Source: Mesostigma viride (Eukaryota; Streptophyta; Mesostigmatophyceae; Mesostigmatales; Mesostigmataceae). Taken from it: 64,000 nt of DNA. Below the pieces are notes generated by a model. It was given only the letters and a program-made list of their open reading frames with translations. It was not told the DNA's origin and made no database searches. The position numbers and the translations under genes were made by a program. The DNA is taken from the NCBI GenBank assembly GCA_009746045.1, contig RPFO01000629.1, positions 476,301 through 540,300 on the forward strand. The letters run 5' to 3'. Below, in pieces: positions 40,558 through 51,394 of the stretch; the stretch's first letter is position 1; every line of letters starts with the position of its first letter.

Positions 40558-43085
40558 CACGAAAAGTCCACTGCTGCTCATGTCCGGCCGCAACGAGGAC
40601 CTTTACCTTGGCATGCCATATATCACCAGCACCATTAAGGGGACTCGGCGCGGCGAATATTTTCCGCGCCAAAAAAATTCCGCGGTACCCTCCGTACCAT
40701 GAAAAGTGGGTGCACGGTGCGCGCACCCCTTGCGGAAGTGGCCATATGGCGACTGCTTTTAGACGAAACGTGACAAATCTGGCGCGCGGAAAGCAGAAAA
40801 AATGCTCGATTGTTGGAGAAAATAATTAGTTAATGATTCTACTCTATGGTGGGATGGTTGCGATCTATAATGTCGCGGGCTTTTTTTCTTTACCATCGGC
40901 AGGGGGGGTCCGGCCTGAATTTATGTCGGGATGAATAAAGTATAATGGATGCCTGCCGGTGTGATTGTCCATTGTTGCCAGTTTTGATGGTCGTAAGAAA
41001 AGCTAGTTTAATGATGTTTCTAAAGCCGTAAAAATTCCCGCTGCTATCTTTACCTTTCCCGTCATTTTGCGGTAAGATAACATTAGGCCTGCGCGATGCG
41101 CGCCCGACCTCTCCATGAAAGGGTGGCCTTTCTTGTGCGCCTGGGCACGAATAAATGCCCGCTATGGTACGTTCTTGTATTAAACGTCTTAAGCTAGCGT
41201 TTTCCTGCTTTCTTAGCTCGTTGAGCGTAAGCTTTTTGCCTTCTTTCCGGCCAGATGCTGCCAGGAAGTTGCGGGTCCTGGCGCTGCATCGCTGGATTCA
41301 TGGATGGCTTTTAGCAAGTTCGTCTGTGATGTGGCTGGCTTGCTGAAGCGCGTGGCCCACAACCTGGCGGGAAGGTGTAATGCTTTTATTTCCATGCTTC
41401 TCTGAAATTTCTTTTGCTTTATAGACAGTTGTGTTCGAGGAAATTCACGCGGTCTTCCTAAGCAGCGGCATCATTTTCCCCAGACAGTGACGAGCTGGCA
41501 CCTGTCTCCTAAAGAAAGTGGCTCGTGCTTGTTAGAAAGGAGGCAGTGTGCATTTTGCGGGACACAATGCTTTGGTGGCACATGCGTCAGGTAGGTTGTT
41601 CCAATGGTCTCTTCACCTTTCCCACTGAGTAAATGATAGCCTTTGTCATGCTAACCAGAGCAGCTAGCCACAGGTTGGCTGGATAAAAAGTCAGCTTATT
41701 TTCTCTTTATATACTGCGTGTGTGGTCCTCCACATGTCCGGCTTGTTGGGCATTTTGGAACAGGCCGGGTTTTTAATGTGTTGTTGGGTGGAACAACTTG
41801 GTTGTTGGCACAAAATCACACATTATTAGCCTGAGATAGGCATGACATATGCTGCTCAGGCGTGTCGTCCTACCAGCCTTGTTGTTAAGGGTAGACTCAC
41901 AAGGCTGGCTGTGCCGATGGAGGGGTGGGGTGTATGACGCTCCGGACATCCTCCTCACACTCCGTGATCAAAGTGGGCATGTTTTGGGTGTCTAGGGTAG
42001 CAAAACAGATGTCATTTTGGCTCAGCACTAGCTCAATTCTCTTTTAGCGTCTACCCAGGTGGCATCACAGGAAAATCAATAACTTGAGCTACGCTTGTCA
42101 GAATGAGCTCAAACTTTGGGGTTGTGTTTCCCCCCACTCAGTGGAATTTCGCATGTATGGATGACCCCATTCGATGTGTTGATGATTTGATTTTTTTCTA
42201 TTGGCTCAAAAAAGTACCCATTTTGCGGGGAAATTAATAACTCAAACAAATGTGATTATTTTGACCATGTGAGTAGCCCAGATTTATTAGAAGTGGGGGA
42301 ACTTTGCAGGAATGTATGGGCAGGTCATTTGGATAAGTGGTTTGTCTTGGGCAAAATATCTCATAAATAGCGTCTTTTTCTATTTTTAGCTCGCCACCGG
42401 TGCGTGGTTGGGGGTAGTACCCCCAACAAGTGGTGGCATGAATGTCCAAACATCATATTTATGGTACTCAATCATCACTAGATGGTTCCCAAGTGCATTG
42501 GAACTGATATTCATTAAAGTTAGTTTTTCAGGCTTTTCGGGACGTGCGAGTCACAGCAGCGCTCGGCGCCTGCAGCTCGTAGGGCATCGACCTAGCTCGC
42601 ACCAACCAGGTAGACACCTCACGTGGCCCCCCCGCGGGACTGCGACCAGCTCAGCCTGGCCGGCACCTCCTGACGTGCGCCGGGCCCCGTGACTATGTCA
42701 GTTAGACGCCGCAAGGCCCGCGCGCACCTTCAAAGAACAGCTAGTAGAGGACATGGGGGGCCTAGGCCTCTCCGTGATTTGGAATAAGATGATGGACAAG
42801 GCCAAGTGGGCCCAGGTCATAGAGCACAACGAGCCCCCCCCCGTGGGGAAGCGCCCGGCACGTGTGCGGCAAACCGACCCGCGGGAGGCATGCCAGACAG
42901 CGGCTCCCGGCCTAGGGTAGCGTGATGTTGTTTAGATAGATGTTGTAGTTAGTGATGTGGTTTAGATAGATGTTGTAGGTAGCTGATGTAGATAGATTAG
43001 ACCGGTAGGACTGTTTGCACCCATCCATCCATCCATCGGGGTTAATGCTCCGTGACTCCCCGACGGGAGCACGAGTCTAATTAAC
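40558..43085 (+). mobile_element. LINE-A 3' part, interrupted by the 1.9-kb TTAA element
   Basis: 40558-40638 encodes the RT C-terminal segment LYLGMPYITSTI. After the insertion, 42553-42920 encodes the conserved tail (TFKEQLVEDMGGLGLSVIWN, KMMDKAKWAQVIEHNEPPPV) with frame breaks. Then come a 3' UTR, stem-loop 43051-43073 (loop CGAC) and TAATTAA. Non-functional. Confidence 0.75.
40635..42552. mobile_element. 1.9-kb TTAA element, second copy
   Basis: Highly similar to 2144-4053 throughout. Its left TTAA (40635-40638) is the TTAA of the LINE-A sequence ACCATTAAGCAGCG. At the right end the element stops at GACGTGCGAGTC and a few bases of TIR and duplicated TTAA are lost. Confidence 0.85.
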
Positions 43086-43095
43086 CGGTGGCTCG

Positions 43096-43400
43096 AGGGT
43101 GACTCGTGACTCCCCTAAGGGTGAGGGTCCGGGCGCGAATTTTTTGGCGCCGAAAAAATTCGCGGTACCCGTCCGTACCGTGAAAAAGTGGTGCACGGTG
43201 CGCGCACCCCTACAGTATGGAGCTGGTGGTGTAGGACGGTATCACGGCCACCTTTGGGAAGGGCAGGATCCTTGGGCTGACACCTTGCGATCTGCTGTAT
43301 CTACCTACATTAAAGATCATCGTGAAAAGTGTTTCGGTTACGATTCGGGCTGGTAATGCAGTAGCGTTAGCAAAGTGCCCATGGTGGCGACTGCAGTAAT
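43096..43400. mobile_element. Diverged TTAA-family 5' end with internal insertion
   Basis: GACTCCCCTAAGGGTGAGGG, AATTCGCGGTACC, CCGTACCGTGAAAA and GTGCACGGTGCGCGCACCCC match the element start. The following GGCCATGG..GACTGC block is displaced about 165 bp to 43376, implying an insertion at about 43210-43375. Confidence 0.5.
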
Positions 43401-44084
43401 TGCGGGAGCATCCGAGCCTGCAAGTGTCAACATTGCCCACGTGCCCAAGGCTGCGCCCAATGCATGGCGTTCGGTGGGCACACGCATCAGGACGGTGGTG
43501 TCAGCATTTTACCCAAGTAACTTTGTAGGAGAATTCCAATATGTAGTATCCGTCCAAAGGAACCTCATAAATTCTCTGAACTAATTAAGGTGCTTTACCA
43601 GGAGTCCGATGTGGATGCTCTGACAAGCTGACATCCACGCTTACTAGTCCAGAATATCTTCTAGCTACGAAGTTGCTTGGTCCACCCAAATAATCATTAA
43701 AGGATGCATGCGTGTGGCGTCATGTCAAGTAATTCCGCTGATTGTGTGCCAGATTCCTGGCGGCAGTTCACGGGGTCTCCGCCCTCCAGGCTCCAAGCCG
43801 CCCCCCCGTTATGCAAACTTCAGCCGCTGTCGGTTATTCTGACTCAGAATAATCTGATCAAAATGTGTCCATGGCATTACACGTATTTCCGTGACAACAC
43901 TATGCCTCCATAAAACGGTGGTCGCCTAGTGTCTGCCAGCGACCATAAAACCAACACGAATTTCAGGAGGCATCATGCTGCACGTCAGGCGCCGCGATAG
44001 CTGAACACAAGCCGCCTCTTGGTTTCTCTGCGAAGTAAATGATGGCAATCGCCCGCGCTCGCAGTCTGTAGGCGCTGTTTCTCG
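43401..44084. other. Region upstream of the FHA gene
   Basis: No gene recognised. It may hold the 5' UTR and promoter of the FHA gene; no clear TATA box or splice structure can be named. Confidence 0.35.
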
Positions 44085-45140
44085 ATGGAGCTTTTGGGAC
44101 TCTTCAACGATGGGACCAAGTTTGTGGTACCGCGAGGGGCAACACGCGTTATAGGACGGAATGCTTCGTCCCAGCTATTTGATCTGAGCATTAGCCGCAA
44201 CCAGTTAGTTGTGGCTGCGTCACCTGCCGACAAGAAACCTTCGCTGCAGGTGAAGAATATCGGCACAAACACCATGTGCATGATTAAGGCCGCGGACCCA
44301 GCCAATTTGATATTCATCGAGCCGTCAAGCTCCGTGCGTTTGCACGTAGGAGACAAGCTGTCATTGTCCATTGCGGACCCGGTGTTCCTAACCGTCTCTT
44401 GGGATGGAAGACGAGATCGGAAGAAGAAGATCGCGGAGACCGTTAGCAGGGCCGGCGGGCTTTTGCACGTGCCAGAGAACATTCACGCCTACAATTACCT
44501 CCCTCCCCCCAAGGGATTTGGAGAGGTCCAGTCGCTGGAATCTCACCTGCTCGCTATGGTGGAGCGTCTGTCCTCTGGGGACGCCGCGTATGACGTGAAC
44601 AACGAAGCAGGTAAGTGCGACGCGCTCTGTGTGCCTACGCTTGCCGCCCTGCCTTTGCACCGCGTTTCCAACGTCCGGTGAAAGCTATGAGCTGACTCCT
44701 CTTCCTGTTTTCTGATTGGACGGCTCCTCCCTGCTGCAGACATGGGCATTCTGGAGGAAGGCGGTGAGTTTGCGCGGTTCGGGGAGCGGGGCTTTGGGTC
44801 GCTCATGAGCCAGCTGCCGGCCAGTCATTCGTCGGGGGAGGAGCGGGGCAGTGGTCCTGGCGCTGGCGCTGGCAGTGGGACCCGGCACGGCACGGATGCC
44901 AGTGGCAATGGCGCGGCGCGGGAGGAGGATACCAGGGGCCCATCACAAGAGGCGGTACCAGGCTGTCGTGCTGAGATGGACACCGGCCTGCCAGCTGGCG
45001 AGGATGCGGACCGTGCCAAGCGGAAACGCAAGCACGACCGTCTATTTTCGGAGCAGACCAAGAGCGAGGACTCCCAATCCTCGCGCCGAGTGTTTGCACC
45101 TGGCACGCAGCCGGCCAGGGAGGCCGTGGCCCTGTTATGA
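44085..45140 (+). CDS. FHA-domain protein, two exons
   Basis: Exon 1 is 44085-44610 and exon 2 is 44740-45140. The 129-bp intron is GTAAGT...CTGCAG, and the join gives 308 codons plus TGA. Residues about 1-110 form an FHA domain of the aprataxin/PNKP/APLF style. It has VIGR (22-25), SISRNQLVV (35-43, the conserved Ser-Arg that contacts phosphothreonine peptides) and VKNIGTN (56-62). The C-terminal half is low-complexity (Gly/Ser/Glu) and ends in a basic nuclear-type signal KRKRKHDR (269-276). FHA domains bind phosphothreonine on DNA-repair and signalling partners; I cannot name the orthologue. No catalytic domain follows. Confidence 0.75.
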
Positions 45141-45396
45141 TGGATCCATGGCAGCAAGGCTCGACCGGAAGGAGGTGACAGCTTCCCGTGGAGTGGGCAC
45201 TTGTACAGTTGTAGCTGAGGTGGAGAGTGCAGTGGTCACCACAGCTTGTCTGTTATAGTAACCTTTTCAAGGCATATAGTGGCCTTCTTTTTCTCTAAAT
45301 CCCCTTATTCTTTCTTTTTTAAAAGCGGAAGGTCCCTTAGTGTAGTCAAAAGTTCCCTGTCAGCGATCGTCCTCCACGGCCCACTTTTTGAGTTGG

Positions 45397-45437
45397 TATC
45401 AATTAGACAACCAGCGCAGGCCAGAAATTGGGAGAAT
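45397..45437 (-). mobile_element. PLE 3' end, short fragment
   Basis: Resembles the first 40 bp of the PLE 3' terminus (GACAACCAGCGCAGGCCAGA), preceded by TATCAATTA. Confidence 0.5.
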
Positions 45438-45533
45438 TCATTATTGCCGGATTGGTATATCCATTATTGCCGGAGGTGTACCACCCTGCCTGTGCGTACT
45501 AGGCATATACTGAGTTTTGATATATATATGTAG

Positions 45534-45602
45534 ATAGCTAGCTAGCTAGCTAGCTAGCTAGCTAGCTAGCTAGCTAGCTAGCTAGCTAGCTAGCTAGCTA
45601 TG
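45534..45602 (+). repeat. (TAGC)n microsatellite
   Basis: About 17 perfect tetranucleotide units. Confidence 0.95.
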
Positions 45603-46176
45603 GTTTTGATACATTTAGATATGGTCAGCTTGACTAGAGAGTGTTTCCACACAGATGGGGGGTGCCTCTTCTTAATTTTACTTGGTAGTTTGCAGGATCC
45701 TGCGTTGGTCCTTTTTTGGGTCCCAAAAATTTTCCCTCTCTTTGGTACCCTAGCAATGCGTCCCTCTCATGGGGTCATCGCGTCATTCGGTTGGCGGAAG
45801 GCTTTTCCTTCAACCATTATTTAAGTGAGAAAACTATTCCTGGAAGATTTGTAGTTGTCTCGCTTCAATATTTGGGAGACCAGCATAGGCCTGATGACCT
45901 GACACCCCCTGTATATATTAAAAATATAATGACTAACAGCAGAGTGAAATCACTCAAACCAAAGCAAACGCCCAGCTATAAACCTATATACAGAGCCATG
46001 TCAAAGCTCTATACTACGATAAGACCAATGGAAACGCCTAACGGGAGGAACCTAATAGCCCTGCTGCACCGCAAAAGCAGCCCGCGTACGGCGGAGCATG
46101 ATGTCAGCCTATATGGCGAATAAACGCGCCTCGACGCAACGCAGCCTGGCGGCTGCGCTCGGCAATGAAAATACGT
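45603..46176. other. No gene recognised
   Basis: ORFs at 45600-46123 have no recognised domain and mostly lack support. Nothing else seen. Confidence 0.4.
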
Positions 46177-46636
46177 GCCGCGGGCTTTTGGTTCCCGCCG
46201 CACATTTGAAAGTGCTGTCCTCCGGCTTTTTGCCTTTGCACCGTGTGCAGTTCTTGGACGTTTGGAATCATGGCATGGCTAACGTGATGACTGACTAGCT
46301 AGACCTTTTCAGTGGTTTTCCATTTGCGGGTATTTCCTCGTAAATGGTGGGAGAGCGATCGCAGCAATGGTGCTCACCACTAGACACTCCCGGCCAGTTA
46401 GGCTAGAAACACACGCCCTGATCAAGCATGCTGTTTCCGGCCCCACCGTCTAGGTCATCTAGTCGCTCCACACGTAAGCCAGCCATAATTTCAATGCACA
46501 AGGATACACATTTCCATCACCATTCATCTTCATCATCCTGAACGACTCGAAAACGCGGAAAAGATAACGGCAGGCTCGAGCTACCATGGTCCGGATTCTC
46601 CCGATTTCTGGCCTGCGCTGGTTGTCTCTTTGATAC
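46177..46636 (+). mobile_element. 5'-truncated PLE copy (3' UTR only)
   Basis: Reverse complement of about 7467-7923, nearly identical. It ends at 46636 with the 3' terminus CTGGTTGTCTCTTTGATA, directly followed by ORF1-only coding sequence. Confidence 0.85.
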
Positions 46637-46703
46637 GTCTGCAGCTCAGGCTGCAGCTCCGCCATCAGGTCCGGCAGGCAGCGGTGACACTAGTCGTGCA
46701 CTG

Positions 46704-47927
46704 GTGGTCGTCCAGCAACCTCCCGGGCTTAACGCCTCGCCATCTGCATCGCCTGACCCCAAGCGCACCCGCTCAGCCGACAAAACAGGAGGGTCCTCCC
46801 GCCCCTCAGAACCGAGCTTTCGGCAACTGCCTTTCATGGCCACTGATTACGACTGGACCAACCCGTCTCCGACCGATGCTATGAGATGCATCTTCTTCGG
46901 GGACTACGCTTCGCTTTACGACCTGTGCCTCCATCTCCACGAGAACAATCGCCTCATCCTCCCGGACGGCCGCCTCTGGCGACACCTCACCCTGCTGCCC
47001 GGGTGCAAGCGCCCCGAACTCCAGCACGCCATCCTCAACTCCCTTCTCAAGCGCTCCGACGGCGAGATCTGGGCTCCTTCCATCTCCGCCCCCACACTCC
47101 GTTCCATCCTGACGGAAGCCTTCCAGCAGCACGTGACCCCCCTTGCTGCCGACATTTCAGCAATCGGCGGCACGCTGACTGCTGAACTTCCTCACATTTC
47201 CACCGCCGCCGCCTCCACCTCCACCGCTGTTTCCGCCTTCACTGCCGACATCAAAGCCCAGCTCCTCGACCTCGACCAACGCCTTCAAGCCACCGCCACC
47301 GCCCTTGAGAGCTTGCATGACACCGCCGGCCTCACCGCCCAAGCGGTGCAGGAAATCGCTGCCCAGCCGGCACCTGCTGGCCCGGCCAGTGATGTTCCCT
47401 CCACCTGGGCGGACTTGCTTAAGCATCACACCACCTCCACCACCTCCACCATCGCGGCACAACTCAAGCAACAAGCCCTCGACCTTCGCGAGGCGGCCGA
47501 GCTCGACAAGCGCAGCCACAATGTCATCGTCAAGCACTTCGACCAGCCGGCAGGTGAGACCTCCACGAGTCTCCTTGAGGCAGTTAAGCGCGCCATTCTT
47601 GCCCCCATGTTACTCACTGGTGAGCTGGACATGTCGGTTGTCCGCCTCCCCCGCGCGCGGGGGAAGGCTGGCCCGGCACCCGTGCTCCTCACCTTTAAGT
47701 ACATGACGGACAAGCTGGCGTTCCTTAAATGCCGCAAGAAGCTCTCGGAGACTCGCTTCACGCTGGACGACGACTTGACCTTGGCCCAGCAACAGCGGCG
47801 ACGCGAGCTATGGCCGACCTACCTTCAGCTCCGGCAGCGTGCAGGGGGGAAGCCGGTATACTGGAGGGGGGCGGTCATCCACGTTGACCACAAGCCCTGG
47901 CAGGCCCCTCCTGCCACTCCAGGCTAG
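46704..47927 (+). CDS. LINE ORF1-type RNA-binding protein
   Basis: 407 codons from a GTG; the frame is open further left to 46637 without ATG, so the true N-terminus is probably lost to the PLE fragment. Order: low-complexity Pro/Ser region (1-45), a conserved N-terminal block (MATDYDWTNPSPTDAMRC..., 45-135), a long heptad-rich coiled coil (about 140-280, AAELP, LDQRLQATATALESL, EAAELDKRSHN), then an RRM/CTD-like domain. That last domain shows HNVIVKHFDQP, SLLEAVKRAIL, RARGKAGPAPVLLTFK and DDDLTLAQQQRRRELWP. ORF1 proteins of LINEs coat element RNA and chaperone target-primed reverse transcription. No RT is encoded downstream. Confidence 0.75.
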   Translation: MVVQQPPGLNASPSASPDPKRTRSADKTGGSSRPSEPSFRQLPFMATDYDWTNPSPTDAMRCIFFGDYASLYDLCLHLHENNRLILPDGRLWRHLTLLPGCKRPELQHAILNSLLKRSDGEIWAPSISAPTLRSILTEAFQQHVTPLAADISAIGGTLTAELPHISTAAASTSTAVSAFTADIKAQLLDLDQRLQATATALESLHDTAGLTAQAVQEIAAQPAPAGPASDVPSTWADLLKHHTTSTTSTIAAQLKQQALDLREAAELDKRSHNVIVKHFDQPAGETSTSLLEAVKRAILAPMLLTGELDMSVVRLPRARGKAGPAPVLLTFKYMTDKLAFLKCRKKLSETRFTLDDDLTLAQQQRRRELWPTYLQLRQRAGGKPVYWRGAVIHVDHKPWQAPPATPG

Positions 47928-48368
47928 GGAATATACCAGTAGTGTAGATTAGATAGGCTTAGCCTTGCAAGTGGCCCACGCGCATGTGCGCCCATAATGG
48001 CCCCCATGGATGATGCTTTCAGTATCTAGCCGCGCCCAGCCTACAATGGGACCTCCCATGGATGATGCATTAAGAATTTAGCCATGCTCTGCCTATGCAG
48101 GGAGTTACTCTCTGCTGAGATGCCATGTGTACACCAGCTATAGCCTAGCCACATACCCTCCACCCCATATGTCATGCAGGCCTTCTAGGCCCTCTCCTCA
48201 AGCCCCCCCTGGATGCCTGTGCTTGTTAAGGAGGCATGAACCATCATGGCGGTGCAGGTGCACCTTGTGCACCCAGAGCAGGTGACAGTTGTACATCCTC
48301 CACCTGCAGGTTGTAGCCCTGATTGTATTACAAACCCATAGATGCCCCTTTCTCAGGGCTATGTGTTA

Positions 48369-48391
48369 CATATGCTCCCAACGGAGCTATG
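48369..48391 (+). other. 3' terminal stem-loop of HAL1-like element
   Basis: CATA, bulged T, GCTCC, loop CAAC, GGAGC, TATG. Relative to the 6520 copy the first upper pair is G-C rather than A-U, a compensating change. Confidence 0.7.
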
Positions 48392-48402
48392 ATTTTAATT
48401 AA

Positions 48403-50245
48403 TTAATTAATGATGTCAGCCATGGCCCGAGTCAGCGCCACCGACAAGCGCTGACGCCAATATGACGTCCAGGTCCGCGCCGACCATGGGGCCCGCTGGC
48501 CCTCCAGGTCCAGCCGGTCCTCCCGGAGCCGGCAACACTCCTTGAAGAAGGCGGAGGTCAGGGGCCCCATGGCCCCAAACTCCTCCAGGACAAAGGGCAC
48601 CACACGATGGTGCCCGACGGCACCGTAGGCCAGGAGCTTGGCCCGCTCCGCCCGGTCCGCCGTGTAACCTGCCGTGAGGGAGGCCCCAGCCACGTGGCTA
48701 AGAGCCATGCAAGGGCCGCGCCACCGAAACGTCAATAAGCAGATGCCGGCCACCCCCCTCAAAGTCCAGCACCACGATGTCAGGCCGGTGGTTGGGGGAA
48801 TAGAAGGCAGCGCCATCCGCATCCTCGGACCGGATGTTCGCGTGGGGGAAAACCGACCGAATCATGGCGAGCACCACCGTCAGGAGGACAGTGTGCAAAT
48901 ACAAATACCAATTCTGATTCTGTTGGCCCCCCATGCAGGCAAGGTAGTGAGTCCCCGTGGGATCCAGCGGCTGCCCACAGCTACCACAAGGCCGCCCGGC
49001 CGGAACAAGAGGCTGCGGGGCAAATAGCTGGTGCCGGAGCGCCACCGAGTAGTGGCTGGGAGCCAAGGCGAATGGGGGGCCATGGGAAGAGCACGAAGGT
49101 ACGCCGAGCCCACACTCCGCAAGGAAAGCGAGAACAGCCACGCACGTCCCTGGGCGTTGAGGTCCGCAAAAAGAGCAATCCAATCAGCCGTGTGCAGAAT
49201 ACCCGCGTAGGTTTTCTGGTGTTTATCGATGACGCGAGCAGGGAATGCGGCGGGAGATTGAACGGAGGCGACCGAGGGAGTGCCGCGAGGGAGGTGGCGC
49301 TGTACCGCCTGAGCGGCACGGACGGGAGAACAGGCCTGCTGGATCTCAGCATAGGCCTCCTGGATGGCGGTGACGAAGGGCAAAGGGCTGCTGGGGTCCA
49401 GGAGGTCAGGCGCTGCCGTTGCCAAAAGGGGCAGGAGCCGGCAGCTTTCCGCCCACGACTGAGCGACGGAGCCCAAAAATGCTGCTGGGGCCAGCCGGGC
49501 GGCACGAGTCAGACCGCAGCCACCCATCCGTGCAGGCAGGGAGGCAATGCGAATAGCATGTGGCGGGAGGTCGGGGCCCGGGACCAGCTGCGCCAAGGCC
49601 GACTGGATGCGTTCGTCGTGGCCCTCGGCGGCCAGCCGGACCTGAGCCGGAAGAGCGCCCCGGAGCCAGTGAACGACGCGAGGGTGAGCGCAAAACCACA
49701 GAAGCAGACCCGTGGTCTGCGAATCATGAAGGCGCGCAATCAAGGGCAGTACCTCAGTGCGTGCCTCGAGGGCGGCCCGCAGAGCATCGATGACAAACGC
49801 GGGGTCGCCAACCGGAACGCCGAGGACATCCAACCCATGGAGGCGCTCGTCCCGGCCCAAGAGCTGGGGCGGAAAGCCGGAGCAATCACCTGGGGGCGAG
49901 TACACCGCGCACTTGGCCAGGGTCAACTGGAGGTGGATGTCGGCCACCGCGGTCTGCAGTGCCAGCAGAGCCGCGGTGGTGTCCGGCACAGGGCCCAGAA
50001 GGTAGATATCATCCAAGTAGGCCTGAATAGCGACCGCCGGGTGGGCAGCATGGACCGCTTGGAGGCAACCCTGGAGGGGGGCGGCAAAGTACAGGGGTCC
50101 CAGGGGGTCCCCTTGCTGGGTGCCCGACCGCGACAGCAGGCCGCCGCGAGTGCCGTCCTCCATGATGTGAACCAGTTGGCCGGGCTGGCCGTAGCACACG
50201 GCTGTCCAAGCGTACAAGTCCTCGAAGGACTCCATGACGGCCCCC
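48403..50245 (-). pseudogene. RLE-type non-LTR retrotransposon ORF, 5' truncated and frameshifted
   Basis: Minus strand: RT motif B SGTQQGDPLGPLYFA, motif C AYLDDIYLLG, a thumb and linker, then a zinc knuckle CGSCGQPLDPTGTHYLAC (Cx2Cx9Hx3C). A restriction-like endonuclease follows (RPDIVVLDFEGG...LLIDVSVARPL) and a conserved tail (AKLLAYG, VPFVLEEFGAMG). This layout fits the RLE LINE groups (R2/CRE/Utopia-like); the exact clade is not certain. The frame shifts once at about 49000-49060 and again near 48720, so no single product exists. It ends MADIIN-stop inside the TTAA tract shared with the neighbouring ORF1-only element. Confidence 0.8.
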
Positions 50246-50394
50246 TGTATATATATGCAGCACTTCATATGCAGCAGTGCTGCATGAACGTCGATCGCGT
50301 GTGTTGAAGTGTAAAAATTTGGGTAATTTAAAGAACTCATTGTCTACGTATGGATTGTCTACCTGTTGAGCATGACATAACTCACATATGATTT

Positions 50395-50520
50395 TCTTTT
50401 TCCCTTTGTAATATATACTCCTTGTACTTTTAGCCCCTTCGTGTATGTGTGTATATGCGTTTCCTCTTTTCCTTCTTAGTTTTGGTTGTTTGTGTTGGTC
50501 GTGGTGGTGGTGGTGGTGGT

Positions 50521-50578
<58 letters not shown>

Positions 50579-50750
50579 TTTTCCCTATAAACCTTTCTTG
50601 TTACCCTCTGTCTCCCTCCATGCAGGTCTACCTAGAGATAGCCACGCGGCTCTCGCGGCCTTCGCATCTTTCCTCTCAGACAACTACCCTAGTCCTTCCA
50701 CGGCGTTGGATCGCCATGCGTCCAGGCATAGTTGTCTCACTTCATATGAG
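50395..50750 (+). repeat. Dispersed module, copy 1, with (GGT)n(GT)n
   Basis: TTTAGCCCCTTCGTGTATGT, TTTTGGTTGTTTGTGTTGGT, a (GGT)n and (GT)n tract (50500-50579), then CTCCCTCCATGCAG and an exon-like stretch (TACCTAGAGATAGCCACGCG, TCTCAGACAACTACCCTAGT). Also found at 53722-54095 and 61507-61710. Confidence 0.8.
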
Positions 50751-51025
50751 ATTGGTTGATATTCTGGTTATGAGGTGCCCATGCATTCTAGAGGTAGAAG
50801 ATCTAGATATGCAGTGTTGGGGTTCAGCCGTGGTCAACCAAGGTCACCTTTTTCAGTGCAAGCTGAGTGACCAGTGGGTAACACTCTTACCTCACGTCCT
50901 TCCCTGTGGGTAGGCGACCATTCCAGGTATGAGGTGCTCATGCTCCGACCACGTCAGGCCAGCACTAGCATAGTTTGTTCTCGAACGGCGCACGTCAACC
51001 GCGGCAGTTTCCGCTCTGGCTGTCT
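50751..51025. other. No gene recognised
   Basis: Only the TTAATT tract at its right edge is notable. Confidence 0.4.
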
Positions 51026-51360
51026 CAATTAATTAATTAATTAATTAATTTTAATTAATTAGACTCGTGCTCCCGTTGGGGAGTCACGGAGCATTAACCC
51101 CGATGGATGGATGGATGGGTGCAAACAGTCCTACCGGTCTAATCTATCTACAACAGCTACCTACTACGTCTATCTAGAGCTATCAACATCAACTCTACCG
51201 GCCTAGGGGAGCTGTCTGGCGTGCCTCCCGCGGGTTTGCACACGCGGGCGCTTCCCCACGGGGGGGGGGGCTCGTTGTCCTCTATGACCTGGGCCCACTT
51301 GGCCTTGTCCATAATCTTTTTCCAAATCACGCTATCTCAATAGATCTGCTCATCAGGCCA
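51026..51360 (-). mobile_element. LINE-A 3' end
   Basis: Tail 51026-51060, stem-loop 51066-51088, 3' UTR, then C-terminal ORF2 codons (GKR, EDNEPPP, MDKAKWAQV) interrupted after AKW...IWK. 5' truncated at about 51340-51360. Confidence 0.75.
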
Positions 51361-51394
51361 TTCCTGCCAAGGTACAGGGTAGTAGCGATTTTGA

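Larger units (their letters stand above)
46637..48412 (+). mobile_element. HAL1-like ORF1-only element, longest copy
   Basis: ORF1 (open from the PLE junction to 47927), a 3' UTR of about 440 bp, stem-loop 48369-48391 and (TTAA)n tail 48394-48412. There is no RT between ORF1 and the tail. The 5' end is cut by the PLE fragment. The 3' UTR blocks (TCCCCTTTCTCAGGG-type, CACCTGCAC) match those at 6540-6950 and 25545-25960 inverted. Confidence 0.8.

Noticed and set aside
49072-50307. 411-codon plus-strand ORF
   Set aside because: Antisense shadow of the RLE reverse transcriptase, which has clear RT and nuclease motifs on the minus strand.
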